Assembly: GCA_031292075.1 (NCBI GenBank)
Contig: JARLHW010000075.1
Location: 22,876-86,875 of the forward strand
DNA from: Desulfosporosinus sp.
GTDB lineage: Bacteria; Bacillota; Desulfitobacteriia; Desulfitobacteriales; Desulfitobacteriaceae
Direction of reading: 5' to 3'
Length of the DNA: 64,000 bases
Numbering within the stretch: the first letter of the stretch is position 1; each line of letters begins with the position of its first letter. A program made the translations under genes and the position numbers. The notes beneath the pieces were generated by a model that saw only the letters and a program-made list of their open reading frames with translations, ran no database searches and was not told the DNA's origin. Shown piece by piece: positions 39,926-50,057 of the stretch.

Positions 39926-39972
39926 ACATAAAGTTAACTCAAAATTATCATAAGATTAACACAAAGTTAACA
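39923..39972 (+). promoter_or_regulatory. Pho-box-like array of five 11-bp-spaced hexamers between hfq and typA
   Basis: TAAACA-N5-TTAACT-N5-TTATCA-N5-TTAACA-N5-TTAACA. Confidence 0.5.
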
Positions 39973-39990
39973 GATAAGCCTCATAGCAAG

Positions 39991-40028
39991 AAAAACTAAG
40001 TTCGGTTATTTACCGGACTTAGTTTTTT
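39991..40028 (+). terminator. Terminator downstream of hfq
   Basis: AAAAACTAAGTTCGG...CCGGACTTAGTTTTTT. Confidence 0.8.
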
Positions 40029-40107
40029 ACTTGAATTCAATACATAACTATGATATCTTTAATTCATATGCTTTTATCTTGGTGAAAGAAAGGAACTCAA
40101 CCCAACT

Positions 40108-41931
40108 ATGGAAACTCGAAATTTAAGAAACATTGCAATTATCGCTCACGTCGATCATGGGAAGACCACACTTGTTGATGCCATGTTGAAACAGAGTGGA
40201 ACCTTCCGAGCTAACCAACAAGTCATTGAACGCGTCATGGATTCCAATGATCTAGAGCGTGAACGTGGAATTACTATTCTATCAAAAAACACAGCCGTAC
40301 ACTGGCAAGGAACCAAAATCAATATTATTGACACGCCGGGGCATGCCGACTTCGGGGGTGAAGTTGAGCGCGTCTTACAGATGGTCAATGGGGTACTTCT
40401 GATTGTTGATTCCTTTGAAGGTCCGATGCCGCAAACCCGATTCGTGCTGCGAAAAGCCTTAGAACTCAAGCTTGTTCCTATTGTGGTGATTAATAAAATT
40501 GACCGGCCGGATGCTCGCCCGGCTGAAGTAGTCGATGAAGTCTTAGATCTTTTTATTGAACTCGGTGCAGAAGACGAGCAGTTGGATTTTCCAGTCGTGT
40601 ATGCCTCTGCCCGTGCGGGCATTGCAGGACTGGAACCCGATGCTTTGGCAGACTCTTTAGTGCCTTTATTCTCCGTCATTTTGGAGCATATCCCGGCTCC
40701 GGTGGTTGATCTTGATGCTCCGTTTCAGATGCTCGTTACCACGTTGGACTACGATGATTATGTTGGTAAAATCGTGGTTGGTCGAATTGTACGAGGGACG
40801 ATTCATCAAAACGAAAATGTCACCTTAATCAAGCGGGATGAGAGTTTTGAACGGGTTAAGGTCGGAAAAGTTATGATTTTTGAAGGATTAAAGCGGCAAG
40901 ACGTTCCTGAAGCCTCGGCCGGAGAAATTGTTGCGCTGACCGGATTGACCAGTGCCAATATCGGAGAAACCGTTGCATGTGCTTTAAGTCCTGAAGCGTT
41001 ACCAACCATCGAAGTAGACGAGCCTACCTTGTCCATGAATTTTATGGTTAATAACAGTCCTTTCGCCGGACGAGAAGGACATTTCGTCACCTCTCGGAAG
41101 TTGCGCGAGCGTCTTTTTAAAGAAGTTGAGACCAATGTAAGCCTTAGGGTTGCTGAAACTGACTCAGCAGATTGTTTTCAAGTATCCGGTAGAGGAGAAC
41201 TTCACCTTTCGATTCTGATTGAGAATATGCGTCGGGAAGGGTATGAGCTTCAAGTTTCTAAACCGGAAGTAATCTATAAAACCATAGACGGTGTTAAATG
41301 TGAACCGATCGAGTTTTTAATCTGTGACCTTCATGAGAGTGCACTGGGATCCATCATGGAGCTACTAGGTAAACGCAAAGCGGAAATGGCCAATATGACC
41401 AGCCTCTCTGCGACTCAACTCCGTCTAGAATTCAAAATACCGGCCCGGGGTCTGATCGGGTTTCGTGGTGACTTCTTATCCGAAACACGGGGTGAAGGAA
41501 TGATGAGCCATGTGTTCTTAGGTTATGAACCCTATAAAGGAGATATCCCCGGACGAAACCGTGGCGCGCTCATTGCTTTTGAAGAGGGAGAAACCAATGC
41601 CTACGGACTTTATTCAGCTCAAGAACGTGGCAGTTTGTTTGTCGACCCGGGCCTTCATGTATATGCTGGTATGATTATTGGAGAGAATAAGCGTGAGCAA
41701 GATATTGAAGTGAACGTTTGTAAGAAAAAGCAGCTCACTAATATGCGTACCAGTTCGGCCGATGAAGCATTGCGCCTGGATAAACCGAGAGAATTTTCCT
41801 TGGAGCAATCGTTAGAATTTATTAACGATGATGAGTTGGTCGAAATCACGCCGAAGAGTGTTCGTTTGCGTAAGAAATTCTTAGATCACCAAGCTCGCGT
41901 CCGGTATGCCAAGACCTTAACAGGAAAATAA
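40108..41931 (+). CDS. typA: Ribosome-associated GTPase TypA/BipA
   Basis: AHVDHGKTTLVDAML, ERERGITI, DTPGHADFGGEVERVL, NKIDRPDARP. Confidence 0.96.
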   Translation: METRNLRNIAIIAHVDHGKTTLVDAMLKQSGTFRANQQVIERVMDSNDLERERGITILSKNTAVHWQGTKINIIDTPGHADFGGEVERVLQMVNGVLLIVDSFEGPMPQTRFVLRKALELKLVPIVVINKIDRPDARPAEVVDEVLDLFIELGAEDEQLDFPVVYASARAGIAGLEPDALADSLVPLFSVILEHIPAPVVDLDAPFQMLVTTLDYDDYVGKIVVGRIVRGTIHQNENVTLIKRDESFERVKVGKVMIFEGLKRQDVPEASAGEIVALTGLTSANIGETVACALSPEALPTIEVDEPTLSMNFMVNNSPFAGREGHFVTSRKLRERLFKEVETNVSLRVAETDSADCFQVSGRGELHLSILIENMRREGYELQVSKPEVIYKTIDGVKCEPIEFLICDLHESALGSIMELLGKRKAEMANMTSLSATQLRLEFKIPARGLIGFRGDFLSETRGEGMMSHVFLGYEPYKGDIPGRNRGALIAFEEGETNAYGLYSAQERGSLFVDPGLHVYAGMIIGENKREQDIEVNVCKKKQLTNMRTSSADEALRLDKPREFSLEQSLEFINDDELVEITPKSVRLRKKFLDHQARVRYAKTLTGK

Positions 41932-42005
41932 TAACAACACGTTTTTTTAGGACACCTTTTGTCCTTACTCGCGTATAGTAGTAAGGATGGGAGGTGCCTG
42001 TACTT

Positions 42006-42977
42006 ATGACAATTCGTGTAACGTTTAGACCGGACAATCACTTGCCTCCGGTCATCCAGTCTCCCTTGCCCCGCGAGACAGCACATATTATTATTCCTGC
42101 GCCAGAGGTTGTTGGGCTAGGCAGAGCCCGTAAGAATAATGTCGCTTCTCTTGAAAAAGACAAGGATAAAATTATGGAAATCCTCGATGAATTAGAGGCC
42201 TTGACGGGGTTAGTAACTGTGAAACGACTCATTCGAGATTTACAAGCCTTTGTCGAGATCCAAAAGCGCAGGGAACAGGAAAAACTCATCGCAGAACCTC
42301 TTGTGTTACATATGATTTTCCGCGGGAACCCAGGAACCGGCAAAACAACAGTGGCACGCTTGGTCGGGCGACTGTTTAAAGAGATGGGGGTTCTTCAAAA
42401 AGGGCAAGTGATTGAATGTGAGAGGGCAGACCTTGTCGGAGAATACATTGGGCATACTGCCCAAAAGACTAGGGAACAACTAAAGAAGGCGTTAGGTGGA
42501 GTCCTCTTTATAGATGAAGCCTATTCGTTAGCCCGTGGGGGAGAGAAAGATTTCGGCAAAGAAGCCATTGATGCGTTAGTTAAAACCATGGAAGATAATA
42601 AAGATAACCTTGTCTTAATTTTAGCGGGATATCGCCAGGAAATGGAGTGGTTTTTACAAACCAATCCTGGACTTCGATCACGTTTTCCCGTACATATTGA
42701 TTTTCCGGATTATACACTCGACGAATTATTGTCCATTGGAGATTTGATGTTTAAAACTCGTCAATATGAGCTAACTCCAGAGGCTAAAGAGGCGCTCCGC
42801 ATCCAGCTCAATAATTTACTTAGTTCTCATCCTTATGCAGGGAATGCACGGCTTGTCCGCAACCTCGTAGAAAAGACGGTGCGAAAACAAGCCGTTCGGT
42901 TATTCCGGAAGTCTAGTTCCAGCCGCGAAGAACTAATCCGAATCTTACCTGTCGATATCAACTTGGAGGATCTCTGA
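42006..42977 (+). CDS. AAA+ ATPase, SpoVK/CbxX-like
   Basis: GNPGTGKTTVARLVG, GGVLFIDEAYSLARGG; position before hflX matches spoVK context; ATG 42006 after gggaggtg. Confidence 0.88.
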   Translation: MTIRVTFRPDNHLPPVIQSPLPRETAHIIIPAPEVVGLGRARKNNVASLEKDKDKIMEILDELEALTGLVTVKRLIRDLQAFVEIQKRREQEKLIAEPLVLHMIFRGNPGTGKTTVARLVGRLFKEMGVLQKGQVIECERADLVGEYIGHTAQKTREQLKKALGGVLFIDEAYSLARGGEKDFGKEAIDALVKTMEDNKDNLVLILAGYRQEMEWFLQTNPGLRSRFPVHIDFPDYTLDELLSIGDLMFKTRQYELTPEAKEALRIQLNNLLSSHPYAGNARLVRNLVEKTVRKQAVRLFRKSSSSREELIRILPVDINLEDL

Positions 42978-43085
42978 CCTGTGTTTATCGGGTTTATTAC
43001 TTCATAAGGCACCAAGGCCTACTTCTAGAAGTGGAGTTCTCTGCACTTCAGAGATAACAAAATACTTTTGAATAGGAGGTTTAGT

Positions 43086-44702
43086 ATGGATATGGACATT
43101 TCGGGAGACTTGTCTGGGATTCGGGCAAGCCAGATACAGGAATTGAAAAATCTTTCTGAATTTGTAACTGAACGTTCGGAACTGATCCATCCTGAAATCC
43201 TAGCAGGGTTGATGTACCTCACTCAACTATGGAATCGAGAAATCGCCTTATATCTTTCCCGTCCCGGTACTTTGTTGGCCGCTGCTGTAGGGCAACATGC
43301 CACAGTAACCCTCCCGCCGGTCAAGGGGAGATCAATCGGAAAACATCTGCGGTGCATTCATACCCATCCTAATGGAGACTTCAGGCTCAGTCCACTAGAC
43401 CATAGCGCTCTGTTATCCCTTCAACTTGAAAGTATGACTTCTGTTGGGGTACTCGACGGGAAGCTTACCGGTGTCCAAATTGCCTACCGAACAGGGGAGA
43501 GCGATCCCATTATTGTTAACCTTAATTCCAAAACTTGGTCTTCTTTTAACTATAATGAACCGCTTTCTGGCCTTGCAAAAGGAATGACGAAGCCGACAAA
43601 GACTGATACGTCACTGGGTAAAGAGCTCGCTTTCCTGATAGCTTTGCAAGATGGTGACCAAGAGGTTAATGAAGATTTGAAGGAACTACGAGAGCTCGCC
43701 CGTACGGCGGGCGTAAACGTGGTTGGGCAACTTGTTCAACTTCGGCGTTATGGTCAATCACGCAGTTATCTAGGGAGCGGGAAACTTGAAGAATTAGTTC
43801 ATCGTTTACAGGAAACAGAAGCTAATGTCGTGATCTGTGATGATGAGTTATCTCCAACACAGTTACGAACCTTAGAGGTGGAAACCGGGCTAAAAGTATT
43901 AGATCGTACGGGTTTGATCTTAGATATTTTTGCTGAGCGTGCCCGATCCCGTGAAGGTAAACTTCAAGTCGAGTTGGCACAACTTAAACATCTCTTACCT
44001 TTCTTATCAGGCCAGGGACAAGCTCTTTCTCGTTTAGGTGCCGGAGTAGGCTCTAGGGGTCCAGGGGAAACGAAACTAGAGCTTGACCGACGGAGAATGC
44101 GGGAGCGCATTACTCAACTGGAAAAAGAATTAAAGCTTGTCTTGCAGCAGCGCGATGTTCAACGTCGACAAAGAACGAAAAGTGGCCTGCCGATCATTGC
44201 TTTAGTTGGGTATACGAACGCTGGCAAAACAACGTTTATGAAAAAGGCTATGGAACAAGCTGGTAGTCGGTCTGACCTACCTATGGGTGAGAATAGATTA
44301 TTTGCTACCTTAGACCCAATTGTCCGTTCTATTCGTGTTAACTCATCCTTGGAAATTCTTCTGAGCGATACGGTGGGGTTTATACGGAAATTGCCGACTC
44401 AACTGCTGAGGGCATTTTTGGCAACGCTTGAAGAAGTACAACAAGCGGATGTTCTATTGCATGTTGTCGATGCGAGTAATCCTCAAGCGTTCCAACACGC
44501 AGAGACAGTGCATGAGGTGTTAAAGCAACTGGGATGTGAAGCAAAACCTATGATTACTTTGTTAAATAAGGTCGATAAAGTCTTGGTTGAAGACGATCTA
44601 TTCAAGCTATCCCAACAACTTCCTCATTCAATTGAGATCTCTCTCATCCGTGAGGATTCGTTAAAACCAGTTTGGGAACGCCTCAGCACATTACTGATCT
44701 AA
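43086..44702 (+). CDS. hflX: GTPase HflX with N-terminal JAB/RadC-like extension
   Basis: HflX core VGQLVQLRRYGQSRSYLGSGKLEEL, ALVGYTNAGKTTFMKK, LSDTVGFIRKLP; N-terminal HTHPNGDFRLSPLD. Confidence 0.93.
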   Translation: MDMDISGDLSGIRASQIQELKNLSEFVTERSELIHPEILAGLMYLTQLWNREIALYLSRPGTLLAAAVGQHATVTLPPVKGRSIGKHLRCIHTHPNGDFRLSPLDHSALLSLQLESMTSVGVLDGKLTGVQIAYRTGESDPIIVNLNSKTWSSFNYNEPLSGLAKGMTKPTKTDTSLGKELAFLIALQDGDQEVNEDLKELRELARTAGVNVVGQLVQLRRYGQSRSYLGSGKLEELVHRLQETEANVVICDDELSPTQLRTLEVETGLKVLDRTGLILDIFAERARSREGKLQVELAQLKHLLPFLSGQGQALSRLGAGVGSRGPGETKLELDRRRMRERITQLEKELKLVLQQRDVQRRQRTKSGLPIIALVGYTNAGKTTFMKKAMEQAGSRSDLPMGENRLFATLDPIVRSIRVNSSLEILLSDTVGFIRKLPTQLLRAFLATLEEVQQADVLLHVVDASNPQAFQHAETVHEVLKQLGCEAKPMITLLNKVDKVLVEDDLFKLSQQLPHSIEISLIREDSLKPVWERLSTLLI

Positions 44703-44771
44703 GACACATGTAAAAAATTATTTTTGCCTGATTATCAGTTTGAGGTTTTCCTATTTTGAGGAGGAAATTGT

Positions 44772-46037
44772 TTGATTTCGAATCCCGATTGGCCGGAGTT
44801 GATTCGCAAAGCGATCACCGAAGCGGAAGAAGTATTCCACCGTCTTCTCCCTGATTTACAAGAAACAGCAACTCGCAACCACGAGAAGGTCTTAAAAGCC
44901 TTTCAAGAAGAATGTGTCGCAACCTATCACTTACAGGGAACAACGGGTTACGGTCTTGGTGATTCGGGGCGTGACGTCCTCGACCGTGTGGTTGCCCGCA
45001 TTTTAGGTACGGAAGCAGCCCTTGTACGTGGTCAGTTTGTTTCCGGTACACACGCGATTGCCGCCGCCTTATTTGGCGTTTTACGCCCTGGAGATCATGT
45101 TCTCTCTATTAGCGGGACCCCTTATGATACGCTAGAGGAAGTTATTGGGCTGAGGGGAGAAGGGCAAGGGAGCCTCATGGATTTTGGGGTATCCTATGAT
45201 GCTATTCCTCTGGATGCCCAAGGTAAACTTCAGTATGCTCTTTTCGGCGAGAAGATAACGGACAAAACCCGAATGCTGATCGTTCAGCGTTCACGCGGGT
45301 ATGCTTGGCGGAACTCTTTAAGGATATCTCAACTAAAGGAACTTGTTGATTTTGTCAGAACGAACTATCCTGACTTGATTATCTTCGTCGATAACTGCTA
45401 CGGAGAATTGGTTGAAACTTTGGAACCCGGTGATATCGGGGTGGATTTGATGGCAGGCTCGCTGATTAAAAATCTAGGGGGAAGTATATCCCCAACCGGT
45501 GGATATGTAGCGGGTCGCTCAGATTTGGTTAAACTTTCAGCCCAACGTTTAACGGCACCAGGAATTGGCGAGCACGTAGGGGCAACTATGGAATGGCAGC
45601 GCTTGTTTTATCAGGGCCTATTCTTTAGCCCTTTAACTGTTTCTGAAGCCTTAAAGGGCGCAATTTTTTCTGCGGCCTTTTGGCGTGCCTTAGGGTTCGA
45701 AGTACATCCTGAGCCTGAAGTGCCTAGAACAGACCTAATTCAAGCCGTAAAACTTGGCTCACGGGAAAAAATGATCGCCTTCTGTCAGGGTCTCCAGAAA
45801 GGCTCTCCTGTGGATTCTCACGTTTTGCCCATTCCTTCTGGAATGCCGGGGTATGAAGACGAAATCATCATGGCCGGTGGTACATTTATTCAAGGTGCAA
45901 CCAGCGAATTTTCCGCGGACGGGCCTCTGCGAGAACCCTATATTGTCTATCAGCAAGGTGGTATTTCACATACTTACGTGCAGATGGGTAACATTTTAGC
46001 CGCTTTGAATTTATGGCAGCAAGGACTTCTCAGCTAA
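44772..46037 (+). CDS. Aluminium-resistance/methionine gamma-lyase-like PLP protein (YnbB-type)
   Basis: GYGLGDSGRDVLDRV, IIFVDNCYGELVE, SLIKNLGGSISPTGGYVAG. Confidence 0.88.
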   Translation: MISNPDWPELIRKAITEAEEVFHRLLPDLQETATRNHEKVLKAFQEECVATYHLQGTTGYGLGDSGRDVLDRVVARILGTEAALVRGQFVSGTHAIAAALFGVLRPGDHVLSISGTPYDTLEEVIGLRGEGQGSLMDFGVSYDAIPLDAQGKLQYALFGEKITDKTRMLIVQRSRGYAWRNSLRISQLKELVDFVRTNYPDLIIFVDNCYGELVETLEPGDIGVDLMAGSLIKNLGGSISPTGGYVAGRSDLVKLSAQRLTAPGIGEHVGATMEWQRLFYQGLFFSPLTVSEALKGAIFSAAFWRALGFEVHPEPEVPRTDLIQAVKLGSREKMIAFCQGLQKGSPVDSHVLPIPSGMPGYEDEIIMAGGTFIQGATSEFSADGPLREPYIVYQQGGISHTYVQMGNILAALNLWQQGLLS

Positions 46038-46092
46038 GACTTTGAAACATTGCCACACTGTGTTAATATTAATAGGCAGAAAGAGGTGAATT

Positions 46093-46638
46093 ATGGGAGA
46101 TTCAGAGGCACCGAAAAGTACAGCACGATTTTTCCTAGAACTGATTGAAATTGTCCTGATAGCTTTCGCGCTTTCCTGGGTATTGCGCACTTATGTTATT
46201 GAAGCTCGCAAAATCCCCACCGGTTCAATGTTGCCGACGATTCAACTCGATGACCGAGTCATTGTGGATAAGCTTTTCTTTAAAGAATTCGGCCACCTTA
46301 CCCATGGAGACATCGTTGTCTTTCGTCCGCCGCCGAGTGCCCATGCAACCGAGGACTTTATCAAACGGATCGTTGGCTTGCCCGGAGATAAACTTGAAAT
46401 CCGCAATCGGGTAACCTATGTTAACGATCAACCAGTTAATGAACCCTATGTTACTGATCAATCTAAGAATGATTTTGGTCCGATTGTGGTTCCCAAGGAT
46501 TCGGTATTTGTGATGGGTGATAATCGTAATAATAGTGATGACTCAAGAGTATGGGGATTTCTACCTATTCAAAACATTACCGGACGAACTCTTTTCCGCT
46601 ATTGGCCTCTTGATCATATTGGAGCTCTTGCCCGTTAG
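46093..46638 (+). CDS. lepB: Signal peptidase I
   Basis: IPTGSMLPTIQLDDRVIVDK, DFIKRIVGLPGDKLE, VFVMGDNRNNSDDSR. Confidence 0.94.
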   Translation: MGDSEAPKSTARFFLELIEIVLIAFALSWVLRTYVIEARKIPTGSMLPTIQLDDRVIVDKLFFKEFGHLTHGDIVVFRPPPSAHATEDFIKRIVGLPGDKLEIRNRVTYVNDQPVNEPYVTDQSKNDFGPIVVPKDSVFVMGDNRNNSDDSRVWGFLPIQNITGRTLFRYWPLDHIGALAR

Positions 46639-46762
46639 GTGGGAGCTTTTTTCTTTTTAAAGCATATACTTAATCTAAGGAACAAATAACATTTCCGTTA
46701 AAATGCCTTGGGGAAACATAACAAAGTTTTATTCCAACTACTTATTGAGAGGGTGGGGGATT

Positions 46763-47866
46763 GTGAAAGAGCACAAACTGAGTGTGGTTCTTTTGTTTGG
46801 CGGTCGCTCAGGCGAGCATGAGGTTTCTTTAAATTCAGCCCGATCCATTTTTAAAGCCATTGACCGAAATCGCTACAGTGTTGAAACGATCGGGATTAAT
46901 AAACAGGGCCAATGGTTTTGGGGTGTTCTTCCGGAAAACATAATCAATGATGGATTTCCTTCGGCGGAGCAGTCCTGTCAAGTTACTCTGGTCGTCGATC
47001 CGACACACCCACATTTTGTAGCTTTAGACGGTCGTTCGTTGCCAAACCGGGGACAATTTGACCTCGTTTTTCCGGTTCTTCACGGACCTTATGGGGAAGA
47101 TGGTACTCTGCAGGGCTTACTTGAGATGGCAAATGTCCCCTATGTAGGATCTGGGGTATTAGGCTCCTCTCTTGGTATGGATAAAGATCGCATGAAAGCA
47201 GTCTTCCTAGAAAAAGATCTACCCATAGCACGCTATGTGACCGTCCTGCGTTCAGACTTCCTGAATGGGCCAGAAACCAGCCTAAATGATATTGAAGTAA
47301 AGATAGACTATCCCTGTTTTGTCAAACCAGCTAATCTAGGTTCCAGTGTCGGTATAACTAAAGCACACGACCGTAGAGAGTTGCTGGAGGCCTTGAATAT
47401 CGCAGCGGGATTTGATCGCAAAATTGTTGTTGAAGAAACTATCAATGGTCGAGAAATAGAAGTCAGTGTTTTAGGAAATGATTATCCTGAGGCATCACTC
47501 CCGGGGGAAGTAAAACCTGCTCATGAGTTTTACTCTTACGAAGCAAAGTATTCAAATATTGGCTCCAGCTTGTTAATTCCTGCGCCACTCGATGAATCCC
47601 TAGTTAAACGCTTACAGGAAATGGCCATAGAGGCCTTCCGAGCAGTAGAGGCCAGTGGGCTGAGTCGGGTTGATTTCTTTGTAACCCCTCAAAATGATCT
47701 CTTCCTTAACGAAATTAACACTTTGCCTGGCTTTACAGAAATCTCAATGTACCCTAAGCTCTGGGAGGCCACAGGGATTTCTTATTCTGAATTGATCAAC
47801 CGTTTAATATCATTCGGATTAGAACGTTTTAAAGATAAACAAAAATGCAAAATTTCCCAAGCTTAA
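46763..47866 (+). CDS. ddl: D-alanine--D-alanine ligase
   Basis: VVLLFGGRSGEHEVSLNSARSI, VLHGPYGEDGTLQGLLE, FLNEINTLPGFT; GTG 46763. Confidence 0.95.
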   Translation: MKEHKLSVVLLFGGRSGEHEVSLNSARSIFKAIDRNRYSVETIGINKQGQWFWGVLPENIINDGFPSAEQSCQVTLVVDPTHPHFVALDGRSLPNRGQFDLVFPVLHGPYGEDGTLQGLLEMANVPYVGSGVLGSSLGMDKDRMKAVFLEKDLPIARYVTVLRSDFLNGPETSLNDIEVKIDYPCFVKPANLGSSVGITKAHDRRELLEALNIAAGFDRKIVVEETINGREIEVSVLGNDYPEASLPGEVKPAHEFYSYEAKYSNIGSSLLIPAPLDESLVKRLQEMAIEAFRAVEASGLSRVDFFVTPQNDLFLNEINTLPGFTEISMYPKLWEATGISYSELINRLISFGLERFKDKQKCKISQA

Positions 47867-47878
47867 TTCAGAGTATTA

Positions 47879-47916
47879 AAAAGGAGCATAGATGGGTCAC
47901 CATCTGCTCCTTTTTT
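47879..47916. terminator. Terminator between convergent ddl and lexA
   Basis: aaaaggagcatagatgg...ccatctgctccttttttg. Confidence 0.75.
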
Positions 47917-47982
47917 GCTGTCAATTTTAAATTTTAAAGGTTAACCTATCTGTATTATGCATATCTTTGTTTAGGGGGACAT

Positions 47983-48600
47983 TTACTGGAGACTACGAAA
48001 AACACCAACGACCTTTCCTAAGATCGAGACATCTTGAGAATAAATTGGTTCCATGGAAGAGTTTTCAGGTTGGAGTCGAATGAGCGTTCTTTCTTTAAAA
48101 AAACGCTTGACCGTGGCTTCCTCTCCAATTAAGGCGACCACAATTTCGCCGTTTCGCGCCTCATTCTGTTGACGGACAATAATCAAGTCTCCATCTAAAA
48201 TCCCTGCACCAATCATACTTTCTCCTTGAACCCGTAGCATGAATAGGTTATCCTGGCGAACCAGGTCATCAGGAAGGGGAAAGGTGCCCTCAATGTTTTC
48301 TACAGCCAAAATAGGTTGTCCGGCAGTGACACGACCTATAATGGGTATGTGTGCGATTTTCTTTGATTCGAGAGCATCACTGGAACTATCCAAAATCTCG
48401 ATCGCCCGAGGTTTTGTGGGATCACGTCGGATATAGCCTTTGTCCTCTAGGGTCTGGAGATGGCCATGCACGGTAGAACTGGATAGTAGTCCGACAGCTT
48501 CGCCAATTTCTCGTACGGCAGGAGGATATCCCTTTTTACGGATAGCCTCTTTTATGAATTCTAAAATCTTCGTTTGACGCTGTGATAAATCCGGGTACAT
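47983..48600 (-). CDS. lexA: SOS repressor LexA
   Basis: N-terminal HTH ([45 protein letters not shown]), [21 protein letters not shown]. Confidence 0.95.
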   Translation of the reverse strand: MYPDLSQRQTKILEFIKEAIRKKGYPPAVREIGEAVGLLSSSTVHGHLQTLEDKGYIRRDPTKPRAIEILDSSSDALESKKIAHIPIIGRVTAGQPILAVENIEGTFPLPDDLVRQDNLFMLRVQGESMIGAGILDGDLIIVRQQNEARNGEIVVALIGEEATVKRFFKERTLIRLQPENSSMEPIYSQDVSILGKVVGVFRSLQ

Positions 48601-48654
48601 AGTCTCACCCCCCTATCTTTTCAGGAATATTGTACCATTCATCGAAACAAAGTG

Positions 48655-48668
48655 CAAACAAATGTTCG
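48655..48668. promoter_or_regulatory. LexA/DinR-type SOS box upstream of lexA
   Basis: CAAAC-aaat-GTTCG, one mismatch to CGAACN4GTTCG. Confidence 0.6.
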
Positions 48669-48708
48669 TGAAACTGCAAATATGTTGAAGGAAGTGAGGG
48701 ACAGGATC

Positions 48709-49509
48709 ATGAAGAGTTCAGCGAGATTTCAACGAGGTTTGGCTCAGTTTAGTTTACTAATCCTGCTTGCCTTTGTTGCTTGGCAGATTCTTCACCGCTC
48801 ACCCTCCATTTCTTCGGACGTCTATCCGTATTTAAGTTCACTGTCACCGGCCTTAGTGAAGCAGTGTACCGAAGAAAAACGTACGTCCTCAACAATATTA
48901 TGGGAAGATCTCTTGGCAATACGGTCAACACTCTCTGAATCCGATGCTCAACCGCTGCTAGATCAGCTTAATGTACAGGTCCCTTTCGATGATTTAAACT
49001 GGGCGGCGCTGTCCACGAAAACGATTAGAACAGTTCAAAGACATCGGGAAATTCTAGAACACTATACGTACTATCAACCTAATAGGTATACTTTCCCAGT
49101 GATTGGGACGACGTGGTTTGAAGATAGTTTTGGAGCAGATCGCGAAGGGGGAAAACGCAGGCATGAAGGGACTGATCTATTTGCAAAAGAAGGAACTCTC
49201 ATTGTTAGTATTTGTGGGGGAAAAATTGAACAAATAGGGTGGAACCGGCTGGGAGGAGAACGTGTCGGTATACGCGGTGATGATGGTAATTATTATTATT
49301 ACGCTCATCTCCAATATATTTCCAGCATGCTGGTAAAAGGAAAACGAATCGAAGCGGGGGAACCAGTGGGAAGCATGGGGCATACGGGAGTTGCTTTGAC
49401 AACCCCAGATCATCTTCACTTCGGCATTGAACTAGCGAACGGGCAATGGATCAATCCTTATCCATTTTTAGCAGTATGGCAATATTGGGGAGAAAAGAGG
49501 AGTTCTTAG
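48709..49509 (+). CDS. M23-family (LytM) peptidase, membrane-anchored
   Basis: RHEGTDLFAKEGTLIVSICGGKI, YYYYAHLQYI, GSMGHTGVALTTPDHLHFGI; start uncertain. Confidence 0.85.
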   Translation: MKSSARFQRGLAQFSLLILLAFVAWQILHRSPSISSDVYPYLSSLSPALVKQCTEEKRTSSTILWEDLLAIRSTLSESDAQPLLDQLNVQVPFDDLNWAALSTKTIRTVQRHREILEHYTYYQPNRYTFPVIGTTWFEDSFGADREGGKRRHEGTDLFAKEGTLIVSICGGKIEQIGWNRLGGERVGIRGDDGNYYYYAHLQYISSMLVKGKRIEAGEPVGSMGHTGVALTTPDHLHFGIELANGQWINPYPFLAVWQYWGEKRSS

Positions 49510-49608
49510 TCGCTGAAATGAAGCTCTGAGTTTTGGGAATTTGCCTTAAGTTTCAAATTTCGTTATAATAAAGCTAATACCAATTAATGATCTGGAGGCT
49601 AAACGAAC

Positions 49609-49839
49609 TTGAAAAACCTTGGTGAACCTTGCATCTTAGAAGATCGTTCATGTACAGGATGTGGGGAATGTGATCGTTGTGATCTCGATCCCACTAAACA
49701 ATGTAATAATTGCTGCCAATGTATTGATACACCTGAGGGAGACTATGTGGAAATTGGAATTGACGATATATTATTGAATACTGAAAAGCCCAAGACTGCT
49801 AGTCGCCATCAAGGACATAGCTATAAATTTCTGCCGTAA
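49609..49839 (+). CDS. Small Cys-rich protein
   Basis: CTGCGECDRCDLDPTKQCNNCCQC. Confidence 0.7.
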   Translation: MKNLGEPCILEDRSCTGCGECDRCDLDPTKQCNNCCQCIDTPEGDYVEIGIDDILLNTEKPKTASRHQGHSYKFLP

Positions 49840-49844
49840 TTTAA

Positions 49845-49997
49845 TCAACTTGCCTGCTCTTTCTTAAAGTCAAGGAAGTTGCGGAGTTTTTTGGCTGCGG
49901 TTAGTTGTTCGGTGAGATCCTGAAATGACAACTATGGTTACCCGGCATGTAAGGTCAGACGTTTGAGACGCTCTGGCTTTTGTTTTGGCCTTGTAGT
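49845..49997 (-). pseudogene. Decayed coding remnant, possibly a transposase C-terminus
   Basis: Minus-strand frame TRPKQKPERLKRLTLHAG*P*LSFQDLTEQLTAAKKLRNFLDFKKEQAS* with two in-frame stops. Confidence 0.35.
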
Positions 49998-50057
49998 TTA
50001 CTACTTGAAAGGAATTTGAGGTAAACCAGTGGAATGTTATAAAGGGAGGATGAATTT

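Noticed and set aside
40155-40679. 174-aa minus-strand ORF inside typA
   Set aside because: Antisense shadow of a conserved GTPase gene.
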